Source: JAMXLO01 sp963799415 | GTDB taxonomy: Bacteria; Pseudomonadota; Alphaproteobacteria; Acetobacterales; Acetobacteraceae | Direction: 5' to 3' | Assembly (NCBI GenBank): GCA_963799415.1 | Contig: CAWCXI010000034.1 | Coordinates: 124,001 to 188,000, forward strand | Length of the DNA stretch: 64,000 bases | Shown here: one piece after another, positions 47,302-58,499 of the stretch | Numbering within the stretch: position 1 is the first letter of the stretch | How the letters are laid out: each line of letters begins with the position of its first letter | Notes under the pieces: model-generated | Told to the model about the DNA's origin: nothing | Database searches by the model: none | The model's input: the letters and a program-made list of their open reading frames with translations, nothing else | Position numbers and translations under genes: made by a program

Positions 47302-48054
47302 ATGCTGGAAGTCGCTGGCCTGATCAAGCGCTTCGGCGGCTTCACCGCCGTCAGCAATGTGTCGTTCAAGGTCAAACAGGGCGAGATACTCGGTCTGATC
47401 GGCCCGAACGGCTCGGGCAAGAGCACAATCTTCAACATGCTCTCCGGCACGTTCGCGCCGACCGCAGGTTCGATCCGGTTCGACGGCCGCGAAATTGCCG
47501 GCGCTCCACCACACCGCATCATCCACCGTGGCATCGGGCGCACGTTCCAAATTCCACGGCCATTCCGACGGCTGTCAATCTTCGAGAATGTCGTGCTTGC
47601 AGGGTTCTATGGCAGCGAGGGCACCACGAAGTCTGGTGCATTCGCAGCGGCCGAGCACGCGCTGAGCATTGTGGGCCTGCCGTCCGATCGCACTGCGCCA
47701 GTCAGCGGGCTAGGCGCCGCCGGACTCAAGAAGCTGGAGTTGGCGAAAGCCCTGGCGAGTGCACCGAAGTTGCTGCTGGCGGATGAGAGCCTCGGCGGAC
47801 TGGATGAGACGGAGATGGAGCAGGCGGCCGACATGCTTCGCAACATCCGCAGCGAACTCGGCATCACCATCATCTGGGTCGAGCACATCATGGGCGTGCT
47901 GATGCGCGTCGTCGATCGCGTGATGGTCCTTGACCATGGCGAGAAGATCGCCGAGGGCCTGCCGCACGAAGTCGCGGCGGACCCGCGGGTGATCGAGGTG
48001 TATCTCGGCACCGACGCCGCGGCCACGCAGGCCTACGCTGCGGAACGCGCCTAG
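47302..48054 (+). CDS. LivG-type ABC transporter ATPase (second cluster)
   Basis: This 250-residue ATPase has Walker A GPNGSGKST, FQIPRPFRRLSIFENVVLAG, Walker B LLLADESLGGLDE and TIIWVEHIMGVLMRVVDR. The signature region is relaxed (VSGLGAAGLKKLELAKAL). It follows the binding protein by 13 bases and abuts the next ATPase. Confidence 0.93.
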   Translation: MLEVAGLIKRFGGFTAVSNVSFKVKQGEILGLIGPNGSGKSTIFNMLSGTFAPTAGSIRFDGREIAGAPPHRIIHRGIGRTFQIPRPFRRLSIFENVVLAGFYGSEGTTKSGAFAAAEHALSIVGLPSDRTAPVSGLGAAGLKKLELAKALASAPKLLLADESLGGLDETEMEQAADMLRNIRSELGITIIWVEHIMGVLMRVVDRVMVLDHGEKIAEGLPHEVAADPRVIEVYLGTDAAATQAYAAERA

Positions 48055-48759
<705 letters not shown>

Positions 48760-48802
48760 AGTCAGGCTACAAGAAGCTGTTTCCAGCGAAGGAGAATCGA
48801 GC

Positions 48803-49201
48803 ATGCTGTGGAGGCATTGGCTGGCCGGGCTTGCCTTTTGCGCGGCCGTGTTACCCGCCACCGGCAACGCCGCCGTCACCGAGGATACGTTCCAACTGCG
48901 CACGACGGGCGATCTCGTCGAGCTCTGTTCCACTGCGCCGTCGGATCCGATGGGCACCGCGGCGCTGAATTTCTGTCACGGCTTCACCCTCGGCGTTTAT
49001 CGGGTGCTGACACAGGAAACCGCCGCGCAACGTACGGGCAAGCTGTTCTGCGTGCCGGATGCGTTAACCACGACCCGCAACCAGGCAATCGCCGACTTCG
49101 TGCAATGGGCGAAGGCAACCCCGAATGTCCTATCGCAGGCTCCTGCCGACGGACTGACCAGCTATCTCATCAGCAAGTTCCCGTGCAAGCGCGGCAAATG
49201 A
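48803..49201 (+). CDS. Rap1a/Tai-like secreted protein
   Basis: This 132-residue protein has a signal peptide (WLAGLAFCAAVLPATGNA) and a mature domain with conserved cysteines: LVELCSTAPSDP, AALNFCHGFTLGVYRV, KLFCVPDALTTTRNQAIADF and SYLISKFPCKRG. The four-Cys pattern with a CxGF-type helix matches the Rap1a/Tai family, known as immunity proteins against type VI amidase effectors but also widespread as periplasmic proteins of unknown role. It follows AAGGAG and sits within the Liv operon. Confidence 0.75.
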   Translation: MLWRHWLAGLAFCAAVLPATGNAAVTEDTFQLRTTGDLVELCSTAPSDPMGTAALNFCHGFTLGVYRVLTQETAAQRTGKLFCVPDALTTTRNQAIADFVQWAKATPNVLSQAPADGLTSYLISKFPCKRGK

Positions 49202-49220
49202 TCGCAGAGGAGCAGAACCC

Positions 49221-49514
49221 ATGAAATCGACGATTGTCATGCTGCTGGTGGCCTGCGTTGCCCTGGCAGGCTGTTCGGGTCTTACCGACACGCAGCAACG
49301 CGCGGTGACCGGAACGGGTATCGGCGCCGCCGGCGGCGCGGTGCTGGGTGCCATTGGCGGCAATGCAGCCCTCGGTGCAGTGGCCGGCGCGGCGGCGGGC
49401 CTGGCGGGAGGCCTGATTTTTGACTCGGTGAAGAAGAACGAGCAGGCCTCATTCAATCAGGGCTATGCAGCCGGAAGAAATTCGTCGGCGACAAGTCACA
49501 CGACGACGCAATAG
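49221..49514 (+). CDS. Glycine-zipper lipoprotein
   Basis: This 97-residue protein has a lipoprotein signal (MLLVACVALAGC, lipobox LAGC) and a glycine-zipper membrane helix (GTGIGAAGGAVLGAIGGNAA continuing to about 62), as in OsmB/Lpp-like outer-membrane lipoproteins. A short polar C-tail ends HTTTQ. It is encoded between the Rap1a/Tai-like gene and livH. Confidence 0.85.
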   Translation: MKSTIVMLLVACVALAGCSGLTDTQQRAVTGTGIGAAGGAVLGAIGGNAALGAVAGAAAGLAGGLIFDSVKKNEQASFNQGYAAGRNSSATSHTTTQ

Positions 49515-49525
49515 ACCGCCACGCA

Positions 49526-50398
49526 GTGCCCGACATCTTCGACATCTACCTGCTCGAGGCACTGATCAACGGCGTCCTGCTAGGCGGTGTGCTGGCGCTT
49601 CTGGCACTCGGGTTGAACCTGATCTTCGGCGTGATCGACGTCGTGTGGATCTGCTATGCCGAGCTGATCATGCTCGGCATGTACGGCATGTTCTTCCTGT
49701 TCAAGGTCTACCACCTGCCGTTCTTGGTCGCGGCGGTGCTATGCATTGCCGGGGTCGGGGTATTGGGCGTTGTCCTTCACCTGCTGGTCATTGCCCCACT
49801 GCTCGGGGCCGCACCAATCAATCAGTTGCTCGCGACCGGCGGCGTGCTGTTCTTCCTGCAAAGCGCCGCGACCGTCATGTTCGGCATCGACTTCCGCAAT
49901 CTTGGCATCCGCCTGCCGGTGCTGGCGGTCGCCGACATGTATATCAGCTACGCACGCCTGCTCGCGTTCGGCGCCGCCCTCGCCGGCATGGTGGTGCTGT
50001 ACCTGTTTTTGGCGCGGACCTATACCGGCACGGCGATCCGCGCCATCGCCCAGGACCGGCAGATCATGCCACTGATGGGCGTCGATGCGCGGCGCATTTA
50101 TGTCATCACCTCGGCGATCGGTGGCGCGCTCGCAGGCCTCGCCGCCACTCTGCTGGTGCTGCAATACGATGTGCATCCGTTCATCGGCCTCACCTTCGGG
50201 CCGACCACTTTCATGATCTGCGTGCTCGGTGGCCTGGGGAACATGGTTGGTGGCTTCGTCGCGTCGTTCATCTTCGCCGAAATCATCTCGGTCAGTGGCC
50301 TCTATCTGGACCTTGAGTGGGGCTACGTTTTTGCCTTCGGCTTCTTCATCGCCATGATGTTCGCGAGGCCCCAGGGACTCATGGCACGCCGGTCGTGA
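49526..50398 (+). CDS. LivH-type ABC transporter permease (second cluster)
   Basis: This 290-residue permease has INGVLLGGVLALLALGLNLIF, TGTAIRAIAQDRQIMPLMGV as the coupling loop, and MICVLGGLGNMVGGFVAS. It starts at GTG and its stop overlaps livM (GTGA). The cytoplasmic tail ends in ARPQGLMARRS. Confidence 0.93.
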   Translation: MPDIFDIYLLEALINGVLLGGVLALLALGLNLIFGVIDVVWICYAELIMLGMYGMFFLFKVYHLPFLVAAVLCIAGVGVLGVVLHLLVIAPLLGAAPINQLLATGGVLFFLQSAATVMFGIDFRNLGIRLPVLAVADMYISYARLLAFGAALAGMVVLYLFLARTYTGTAIRAIAQDRQIMPLMGVDARRIYVITSAIGGALAGLAATLLVLQYDVHPFIGLTFGPTTFMICVLGGLGNMVGGFVASFIFAEIISVSGLYLDLEWGYVFAFGFFIAMMFARPQGLMARRS

Positions 50399-51363
50399 GC
50401 CGCGCGCTGCCATGGGTGATCGGTGCGGCGTTGGTTGCACTGCCCTTCGTGTACCACCAGCCCTATCCGCTGCATTTGCTGGTGATCGTGCTGATCTGGT
50501 CCTTCATGTACACATCGTGGTCGGTGATGGGGCGGTTCGGCCTGGTGTCGCTCGGTCATGGCGGATTCATGGGGATCGGCGCCTATGTCACCGCGCTGCT
50601 GTGGAACGACTTCCATCTCACTCCCTGGATCGGCATTCCGATCGCCATGCTCGTCGTCGCATTCGTCGCTCTGGTAATCGCGTGGCCTTGCTTTCGCTTC
50701 CGCATTGTCGGCCACTACTTCGCACTGGTGACGCTGGCACTCAGCGCGATCGTGCTGCAGGTGATCACCGCTGCGCGCGATCTCACCGGAGGATCACTCG
50801 GCTACACGCCGCAACGCTACAACGGCGGCAATTCGGTGCTCGCTTTGCAGTTCACCAACAAGACGACCTGGTACCTGATCGCACTCGGTGTGTGGGGCGT
50901 GGGACTGTTAGTCCGCTACCGCGTCGATCGCAGCATGCTGCGCTACGCGCTGGAGGCGATCGCCGAGGATGAGGACGCTGCGGCGGCGGCAGGCGTGCAT
51001 GTGACGTGGGAGAAACTGAAGATCACCTTGCTCAGCGCGGCAATGACCGCGCTGGCCGGAGCATTGTATTGCCAGTACCAGATGTTCATCTCGCCCGATA
51101 CGGTGAGCGGCATCTCGGTGTCTTTGCAGATGGTGTTCGCTTCGGTGGTCGGCGGGATCTATGTGCTGCTCGGTCCGACGATCGGCGCGTTCATCACCAT
51201 TCTGCTCGCGGAGGTCCTACGCATCGGGTTCGGCACCGGTGCGGTCGGATGGGACAACATCATCTACGGCAGCCTGCTGGTGATGTTCATCATCTTCCTG
51301 CCACAGGGACTGGTCGGCACGCTGCAGGCGAAGTTCGCGCGCGTCTCGCCCGCCCGCGGATAG
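50395..51363 (+). CDS. LivM-type ABC transporter permease (second cluster)
   Basis: This 322-residue permease has GRFGLVSLGHGGFMGIGAY, LRYALEAIAEDEDAAAAAGV and FASVVGGIYVLLGPTIGAF, all LivM features. The start is the GTG at 50395 inside the livH stop. Its last 100 bases overlap the convergent glycosyltransferase gene. Confidence 0.92.
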   Translation: MSRALPWVIGAALVALPFVYHQPYPLHLLVIVLIWSFMYTSWSVMGRFGLVSLGHGGFMGIGAYVTALLWNDFHLTPWIGIPIAMLVVAFVALVIAWPCFRFRIVGHYFALVTLALSAIVLQVITAARDLTGGSLGYTPQRYNGGNSVLALQFTNKTTWYLIALGVWGVGLLVRYRVDRSMLRYALEAIAEDEDAAAAAGVHVTWEKLKITLLSAAMTALAGALYCQYQMFISPDTVSGISVSLQMVFASVVGGIYVLLGPTIGAFITILLAEVLRIGFGTGAVGWDNIIYGSLLVMFIIFLPQGLVGTLQAKFARVSPARG

Positions 51364-52364
51364 GGACGGAATGGGCCGCGCCATGCGGGCGGCAGCAGCG
51401 GCAGTGCATGGGCGGCGGCGAATAGCGCCGCACGCTTGACGCTGAACGCTGCACGGACAGAACAGCGCAGCCGGACGAGGCCTTCGTGCCCGCGGCCATG
51501 GCGGATCAGTTCGCGGCCGATGATCCAGTCGTTCTCGGCCTCGGTGCGTCGGCGGAATACGGCCAGGCGCCGCGGACCAAAGCGGGCAAGCAGAGCCGGG
51601 TTGCTGAAGATCGCGTCCATACAGGGTGTGAAGGCGGCCGGATCGGCCGCCAGGCGATGATACGCGCCGCCGGCCTGCGGGCGGACGAACAGCACGGGTG
51701 CGCGGCTCGGCGCCGCGACGAATGGGCCGCGCAGAGCGATGCGGATCCAGAATTCCCAATCCTCGCCGTAGGCAATGCCCGGGAGGAAGCCGCCGACCGA
51801 GCGTATTGCTTCACTGCGCACGAGGAGGTGGCCACCGTTGACGAACACATTGCCTACCAGCAGGCGGCGCAGGATGCCGCCGGAGGGCGGACAGCGGACG
51901 GTGCCGGTATCGACGAACGCATAGGGGCCGACGGCGGCAACGGCGTTTGGTGAGGTGTCGAGGGCCGCGACGAGCCGCGACAGCGCATTGGGTGCGAGGA
52001 GGTCATCGGCGTCCAGGTACAGGACCGCGTCCCCCCTCCCCCCAGCCCCCTCCCGCAAGGGGAGGGGAAGTCTCGGCGCGTGTTCTTCCCCTCCCCTTGC
52101 GGGAGGGGGTTGGGGGGAGGGGGCGGTGCGGTATACTTCGTCCGCTCCACAATTCCGCGCCGAGGAGACACCGGCATTGACCTGCCGGATCAGGCGGATG
52201 CGTGGATCAGAAAATCCAGTAACGACCTCGCTGGTCCCGTCAGTCGATCCATCATCGACCACCACCAGCGTCCAGTCCTCGTGCGTCTGTGCGAGCACTG
52301 AGGCGATCGCGCCGCCTATCCAGGGCGCAGCATTGTAGGCAGGAACAACGACGCCGACACGCAC
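51264..52364 (-). CDS. Glycosyltransferase family 2 protein with inserted repeat
   Basis: This 366-residue GT-A glycosyltransferase has the donor strand VGVVVPAYNAAPWIGGAIAS, VVVDDGSTDGT, GVSSARNCGADE and the DxD motif LYLDADDLL at about 118-120. Normally only a few residues separate ARNxGxxxA from the strand before DxD. Here residues about 81-110 (PSPQPPPARGGEE... to REGAGGRG) are encoded by a palindromic element inserted in frame. The C-terminal 33 codons overlap the convergent livM gene. Activity is uncertain; sugar and acceptor are unknown. Confidence 0.88.
   Translation of the reverse strand: MRVGVVVPAYNAAPWIGGAIASVLAQTHEDWTLVVVDDGSTDGTSEVVTGFSDPRIRLIRQVNAGVSSARNCGADEVYRTAPSPQPPPARGGEEHAPRLPLPLREGAGGRGDAVLYLDADDLLAPNALSRLVAALDTSPNAVAAVGPYAFVDTGTVRCPPSGGILRRLLVGNVFVNGGHLLVRSEAIRSVGGFLPGIAYGEDWEFWIRIALRGPFVAAPSRAPVLFVRPQAGGAYHRLAADPAAFTPCMDAIFSNPALLARFGPRRLAVFRRRTEAENDWIIGRELIRHGRGHEGLVRLRCSVRAAFSVKRAALFAAAHALPLLPPAWRGPFRPYPRAGETRANFACSVPTSPCGRKMMNITSRLP
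52032..52123. repeat. Compound palindromic element inserted in the GT2 gene
   Basis: Arms 52032-52070 and 52085-52123 are reverse complements over 39 bases with one mismatch, separated by a 14-base loop. Each arm has the CCCTCCC GCAA GGGGAGGGG core. It shares the arm sequence of the element at 26062-26151 and the core of those at 13790 and 55943. Confidence 0.93.
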
Positions 52365-52419
52365 GCCATCAGCGTGCGCATCGGCTCACAAACAAAGCCT
52401 TAACGGAGTGCGGCGAGGA

Positions 52420-52758
52420 TCACGCCTCGGTCTTGTGCTCGATGCCCTTCTCGGCGAGCAGCGTCTCCAGCTCGCCCGACTGGAACATTTCGGTGACGAT
52501 ATCGCAGCCGCCAACGAACTCGCCCTTCACGTAGAGCTGCGGCACAGTCGGCCACTGCGAGAACTGCTTGATCCCCTCACGCAGTTCCTCATCCTCCAGC
52601 ACGTTGGCCGTCTTGAACGGCACGCCCATGTGCGTGAGGATCTGGACCACGCGCGCCGAGAACCCGCACTGCGGGAACATCGCGGTGCCCTTCATGTAGA
52701 GCATCACCGGCGCTTCGCCGACTTCACTCTGAATGCGTTCGAACACTTCGTTGGCCAT
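52420..52758 (-). CDS. grxD: Monothiol glutaredoxin Grx4
   Basis: This 112-residue monothiol glutaredoxin has the active-site CGFS (FPQCGFSARVVQIL) and the glutathione/Fe-S binding strand WPTVPQLYVKGEFVGGCDI. It binds a bridging [2Fe-2S] cluster and works with BolA in iron-sulfur trafficking. The ATG is at 52758. It lies directly downstream of bolA at the end of the purine operon. Confidence 0.97.
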   Translation of the reverse strand: MANEVFERIQSEVGEAPVMLYMKGTAMFPQCGFSARVVQILTHMGVPFKTANVLEDEELREGIKQFSQWPTVPQLYVKGEFVGGCDIVTEMFQSGELETLLAEKGIEHKTEA

Positions 52759-52780
52759 AACCGAGGACTCCTGGAGAAAA

Positions 52781-53017
52781 CTATTGATCTGGGGCCGAGG
52801 TCTGCAACGCGAGGGCGTGCAGTTCGCCCCCCATTCTGCCGCGCAGCGCGGCATAAACGATCTGGTGCTGCTTGACGCGCGGTATGCCACGGAACTGCTC
52901 CGATACCACCGTGGCGGCGTAGTGGTCGCCGTCGCCGGCAAGGTCTTCGACGGTGATACGCGCATCAGGGAGCGCCGCCTTGATCAGCGCCTCGATCTCG
53001 TTCGCCGCCATCGCCAT
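52781..53017 (-). CDS. BolA family protein
   Basis: This 78-residue protein has IEALIKAALPDARITVEDLA, GDGDHYAATVVSEQFRGIPR and VKQHQIVYAALRGRMGGELH. The conserved His near the C-terminus is the Fe-S ligand shared with monothiol glutaredoxin. The ATG at 53017 follows GGGGAGG. Position between purL and grxD is typical of Alphaproteobacteria. Confidence 0.93.
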   Translation of the reverse strand: MAMAANEIEALIKAALPDARITVEDLAGDGDHYAATVVSEQFRGIPRVKQHQIVYAALRGRMGGELHALALQTSAPDQ

Positions 53018-53033
53018 GCCATTCCCTCCCCGG

Positions 53034-55235
<2,202 letters not shown>

Positions 55236-55249
<14 letters not shown>

Positions 55250-55916
55250 GGGCGTCGAACAAGGGCTTGCCGTCGGTGCCGCCCATCAGCGGGTCCACCA
55301 GATCCTCCGGGTGAGGCATCAGGCCGAGCACGCGCAGGTTGGGCGACAGAATGCCGGCGATGGAACGCGCACTGCCGTTGCGGTTAGCCTCCGGGATGGT
55401 TTCACCGAATGGCGTCGCGTAGCGCAGCGCCACCAGGCCGTCGCCTTCCAGGCGGTCCAATGTTGCATCATCGGCGAAGTAGTTGCCATCACCATGTGCC
55501 ATCACGGCACGAAACACCTGCCCGCGCTGATAATGGCTGGTGAACACGGTGTCGGTGCGTTCGACACGCAGATGGCAGTCCATCGACAGGAAGCGCAGCG
55601 AGGCATTGCGCAGCAGTGCACCAGGCAGCAGGCCGGCCTCGGTAAGGATCTGGAAGCCGTTGCACACGCCCAGCAGGTAGCCACCACGCGCGACGTGTTC
55701 GCGCACCGCGGTCATCACCGGCGAGTGCGCCGCCATGGCACCGCAGCGCAGGTAGTCGCCATGCGAGAAACCACCAGGAATCACGATCAGGTCGAGGCCC
55801 GCGAGATCGGTCTCCTTGTGCCAGATCATGCGCGGCTTTGCCCCGGAGCGGCGCAAAGCGATCGCCATGTCGCGCTCGCGGTTGATGCCGGGGAAGACAG
55901 CAATGCCAACCTTCAT
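55236..55916 (-). CDS. purQ: FGAM synthase glutaminase subunit PurQ
   Basis: This 226-residue class I glutamine amidotransferase has AVFPGINRERDMAIALRRSG, VIPGGFSHGDYLRCGAMAA, the nucleophile Cys in GGYLLGVCNGFQIL, and the His/Glu of LMPHPEDLVDP. It supplies ammonia to PurL. The ATG at 55916 is preferred to a GTG six bases earlier. It overlaps purL by 14 bases. Confidence 0.97.
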
Positions 55917-55942
55917 GGGCACTGCTCGCGGCCGGCAGACCT

Positions 55943-55965
55943 CCCCCTTCCCTTGCGGGAGGGGG
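55943..55965. repeat. GC-rich palindromic element between purS and purQ
   Basis: CCCCCTTCCC, loop TTGC, GGGAGGGGG. A single-hairpin member of the same family as 13790-13811, located in the only sizeable gap of the purS-purQ-purL run, where it could affect mRNA stability or processing. Confidence 0.8.
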
Positions 55966-55976
55966 TAGAGGTTGCG

Positions 55977-56219
55977 TTATGCATCCACCAACACCCGGAA
56001 GCTCTCGATGACCGTGTTCGCCAGCAGCTTCCGCGCCATTTCTTCGGCGGCGACACGAGCGCGTTCCGGATCGCTCTCCGCCAATTCCAGCTCGATCACC
56101 TTACCTGCCCGCACTTCGCCGACATTGCCAAAGCCCAACGTGTGCAGTGCGTGACCGATCGCCTTGCCCTGCGGGTCCAGCACGCCCGGCTTCAGCATCA
56201 CGGTCACGGTAGCCTTCAC
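55977..56219 (-). CDS. purS: FGAM synthase subunit PurS
   Basis: This 80-residue protein has KATVTVMLKPGVLDPQGKAI, LGFGNVGEVRAGKVIELEL and KLLANTVIESFRVLVD. It is the small structural subunit that docks PurQ on PurL. It starts at ATG overlapping the purC stop (ATGA). Confidence 0.96.
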   Translation of the reverse strand: MKATVTVMLKPGVLDPQGKAIGHALHTLGFGNVGEVRAGKVIELELAESDPERARVAAEEMARKLLANTVIESFRVLVDA

Positions 56220-56980
56220 TGCATGAGCTCCGGGCCCTTCATGTCGCGCACGCCGGCCTCCGGCAGGATGCCGAGGCGTTTGGCCACCTCCTGGTATGCC
56301 TCCTCGACCTTGCCGAGGTCGCGGCGGAAGCGGTCCTTGTCCATCTTCTCATTGGTCTTCGAGTCCCACAGCCGGCAATTGTCCGGGCTGATCTCGTCGG
56401 CCAGAACGATACGCATCTCCTCGTTCTCCCACAGCCGGCCGAACTCGAGCTTGAAATCCACCAGAGTGATGCCGACGCCGAGGAACAGGCCGGCGAGGAA
56501 GTCGTTGATGCGCAGCGTCAGGGCCACGATATCGTCGATATCGGCGGCGTTGGCCCAGCCGAAGCAGGTGATGTGCTCCTCCGACACGATCGGGTCCTCA
56601 AGCGCATCGTTCTTGTAATAATATTCGATGATCGAGCGCGGCAGCCGCGTGCCTTCCGGTATCCCCAGCCGTTTGGAGAGGCTACCGGCAGCGACATTGC
56701 GGACCACCACCTCAAGCGGAATGATCTCCACCTCGCGGATAAGCTGCTCGCGCATGTTCAGCCGGCGGACGAAGTGGGTGGGGATGCCGATCTCCGCCAA
56801 CCGCATCATCAGATACTCGCTGATGCGGTTGTTCAGCACTCCCTTGCCGGTGATCACGCCCTTCTTCTGTGCGTTGAAGGCGGTCGCGTCGTCCTTGAAG
56901 TACTGCACGAGGGTGCCCGGCTCCGGCCCCTCGAACAGGATTTTGGCCTTCCCTTCGTAGAGCTGGCGGCGGCGGGCCAT
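56216..56980 (-). CDS. purC: SAICAR synthase
   Basis: This 254-residue enzyme joins CAIR and aspartate using ATP in step seven of purine synthesis. Landmarks are RRRQLYEGKAKILFEGPEPG, YFKDDATAFNAQKKG, VVRNVAAGSLSKRLG, GITLVDFKLEFGR and LADEISPDNCRLWD. The ATG at 56980 follows GGGGATT. It leads the purC-purS-purQ-purL-bolA-grxD operon. Confidence 0.97.
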   Translation of the reverse strand: MARRRQLYEGKAKILFEGPEPGTLVQYFKDDATAFNAQKKGVITGKGVLNNRISEYLMMRLAEIGIPTHFVRRLNMREQLIREVEIIPLEVVVRNVAAGSLSKRLGIPEGTRLPRSIIEYYYKNDALEDPIVSEEHITCFGWANAADIDDIVALTLRINDFLAGLFLGVGITLVDFKLEFGRLWENEEMRIVLADEISPDNCRLWDSKTNEKMDKDRFRRDLGKVEEAYQEVAKRLGILPEAGVRDMKGPELMQ

Positions 56981-57080
56981 CGCAATCCCCTTTTGGGCAG
57001 TACGCCGTCCCGCCCGGCGTGGCCGGGATGGCTGGGTTGGATATAGCAGCGCATGGCCCCGGCCGCCATGCCGGTGGTCA

Positions 57081-57809
57081 TCAGACAAGGCTGAACGGCG
57101 CCTCATCCGGTGCGCCGGCGGCGAACAGCCAGACCGGGGGACCGGCCTCAGGAATCGCCAGCAGCGAGGAACAGATCGTGCCGAACCCGGCACGCGGCAC
57201 CACGTTCATCTGCTCGCCCGCGTCCCCGCTTCGGTCGGCCAGGATTTCCTGCCAACCCTGCCAGCCCCGGATCGGGTCAGGGGCCGGCTTCGGCGCCTCG
57301 GCCGCCTGGAACCGAGCCAGGTGGCGGGCAACCCGGGGGCTTTCCGGGTCGTCCGGATCGTGCGCGGTGACCATGTGGAGGCCGGCGGCCAGACGCCGGT
57401 CCTCCGGATGGCCGTGGCCGAGCCCGCGGACGAAAATCGCGCCGGCCCGATCGGCCAGGACCAGGTTGAAACCGCGCCATGCGCCGGCATCGAGCCTGGC
57501 GATAGCTGCGGCGGCCGCATCGGCGGACCGGTGCTCCAGCGCCAGAAGCGGCAGTTCGCCGCGGCTTCGCTTGCCGGCAGCCTGCCCGAGGCTGCCGGGC
57601 CGGTTCAGCACCGCAGCGAGCACGCCGTAGCGGTTCACGCCCATCCACGTGCCGCCCCCTGAGCGGTCGCGCCCCGCGATGACGCCCGGCCGATCAGGCC
57701 AGTGTTTGGTGGGAGGGTCCCACGCGCGGTCCAGCATCTCGTCGCGATTGGCGGCAAGCACCAGCGGCCAGGCATGGGCGGGACGGATCAGGACGACGAC
57801 GGTGCACAT
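57081..57809 (-). CDS. NRDE (TANGO2-like) family protein
   Basis: This 242-residue protein begins MCTVVVLIRP with VLAANRDEMLDRAW, the N-terminal Cys and NRDE motif of the Ntn-hydrolase-like TANGO2 family. Then come GGGTWMGVNRYGVLAAVLNR and FGTICSSLLAI. The ATG at 57809 places Cys at position 2, where processing would expose it; an upstream start is therefore rejected. TANGO2 proteins are linked to heme/lipid handling. It is upstream of purC on the same strand. Confidence 0.88.
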   Translation of the reverse strand: MCTVVVLIRPAHAWPLVLAANRDEMLDRAWDPPTKHWPDRPGVIAGRDRSGGGTWMGVNRYGVLAAVLNRPGSLGQAAGKRSRGELPLLALEHRSADAAAAAIARLDAGAWRGFNLVLADRAGAIFVRGLGHGHPEDRRLAAGLHMVTAHDPDDPESPRVARHLARFQAAEAPKPAPDPIRGWQGWQEILADRSGDAGEQMNVVPRAGFGTICSSLLAIPEAGPPVWLFAAGAPDEAPFSLV

Positions 57810-57977
57810 ACTGCCGGTGGCGGTGTTGGTCCGGGCCATACGTCACAACTGGCAATGCCCGTCAATTTCCTGCAGTGGAGAGTTGTGCCGCACCGAGCAT
57901 CTGAAGAAGTGCATGCAGAATCTGCTGGGCTACAGCCTGGCAATGGATGGTCTTGCGCTGGTGGAGCAGCTTGACCG

Positions 57978-58370
57978 CTAGACTGAGCTGATCCGTTCCC
58001 AGGTCAGCTCGCGATGATGCAGCACGCCATCGATCTCGCGCGGTGGCGGCTTCAGCACCATCCGTGCGCCATCGAACCGCACGCCACGGACCTGTGCGGT
58101 ACCGATCAGTGCCGGGTTGGGCGCGGCATCGACATGCGTGGTCAAGCTCGCCCCGTCGAACGTGTAGTCACCACAATAGCCACCATACTCGCGTCTGGTG
58201 CCGGCCGGCAGCTCCGCGCGTCCGTCCGAGAGCGCGGCCATCATCCGCTTGTCAGCAGTGAACACGATACGACCGATTGCCTGAGGTCCGTACGGCAGCG
58301 GCAATGGCCGCCCCTCGGTATCGAGCGACTTCGCTGCGACCAGACGCCAGGTGCCGACGAGGTCCGGCAT
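57978..58370 (-). CDS. Lipocalin-like domain protein
   Basis: This 130-residue protein has the lipocalin-like family opening LVGTWRLVAAKSLDTEGRPL, PYGPQAIGRIVFTADKRMMA, YGGYCGDYTFDG and a basic end (LHHRELTWERISSV). It has no signal peptide. The ATG at 58370 follows AAAGGAGAGGAAG. The function is unknown; homologues often lie near oxidoreductases. Confidence 0.85.
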   Translation of the reverse strand: MPDLVGTWRLVAAKSLDTEGRPLPLPYGPQAIGRIVFTADKRMMAALSDGRAELPAGTRREYGGYCGDYTFDGASLTTHVDAAPNPALIGTAQVRGVRFDGARMVLKPPPREIDGVLHHRELTWERISSV

Positions 58371-58499
58371 TGCTTCCTCTCCTTTACCGCGGATGTTCCT
58401 GAACGAACGCTCGGGCAAACGCCTCGATGGCCGTCAGTGCTGCCGACAGCGAAGCGGCTTTCATTCGGTCACCATACCACGCACGGCCGCATCAGGAAG

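Noticed and set aside
57883..57981. Short plus-strand frame ending LLGYSLAMDGLALVEQLDR
   Set aside because: The composition looks gene-like, but it is at most about 32 codons, has no usable ribosome site and overlaps the end of the lipocalin-like gene; it may be the tail of a lost gene.
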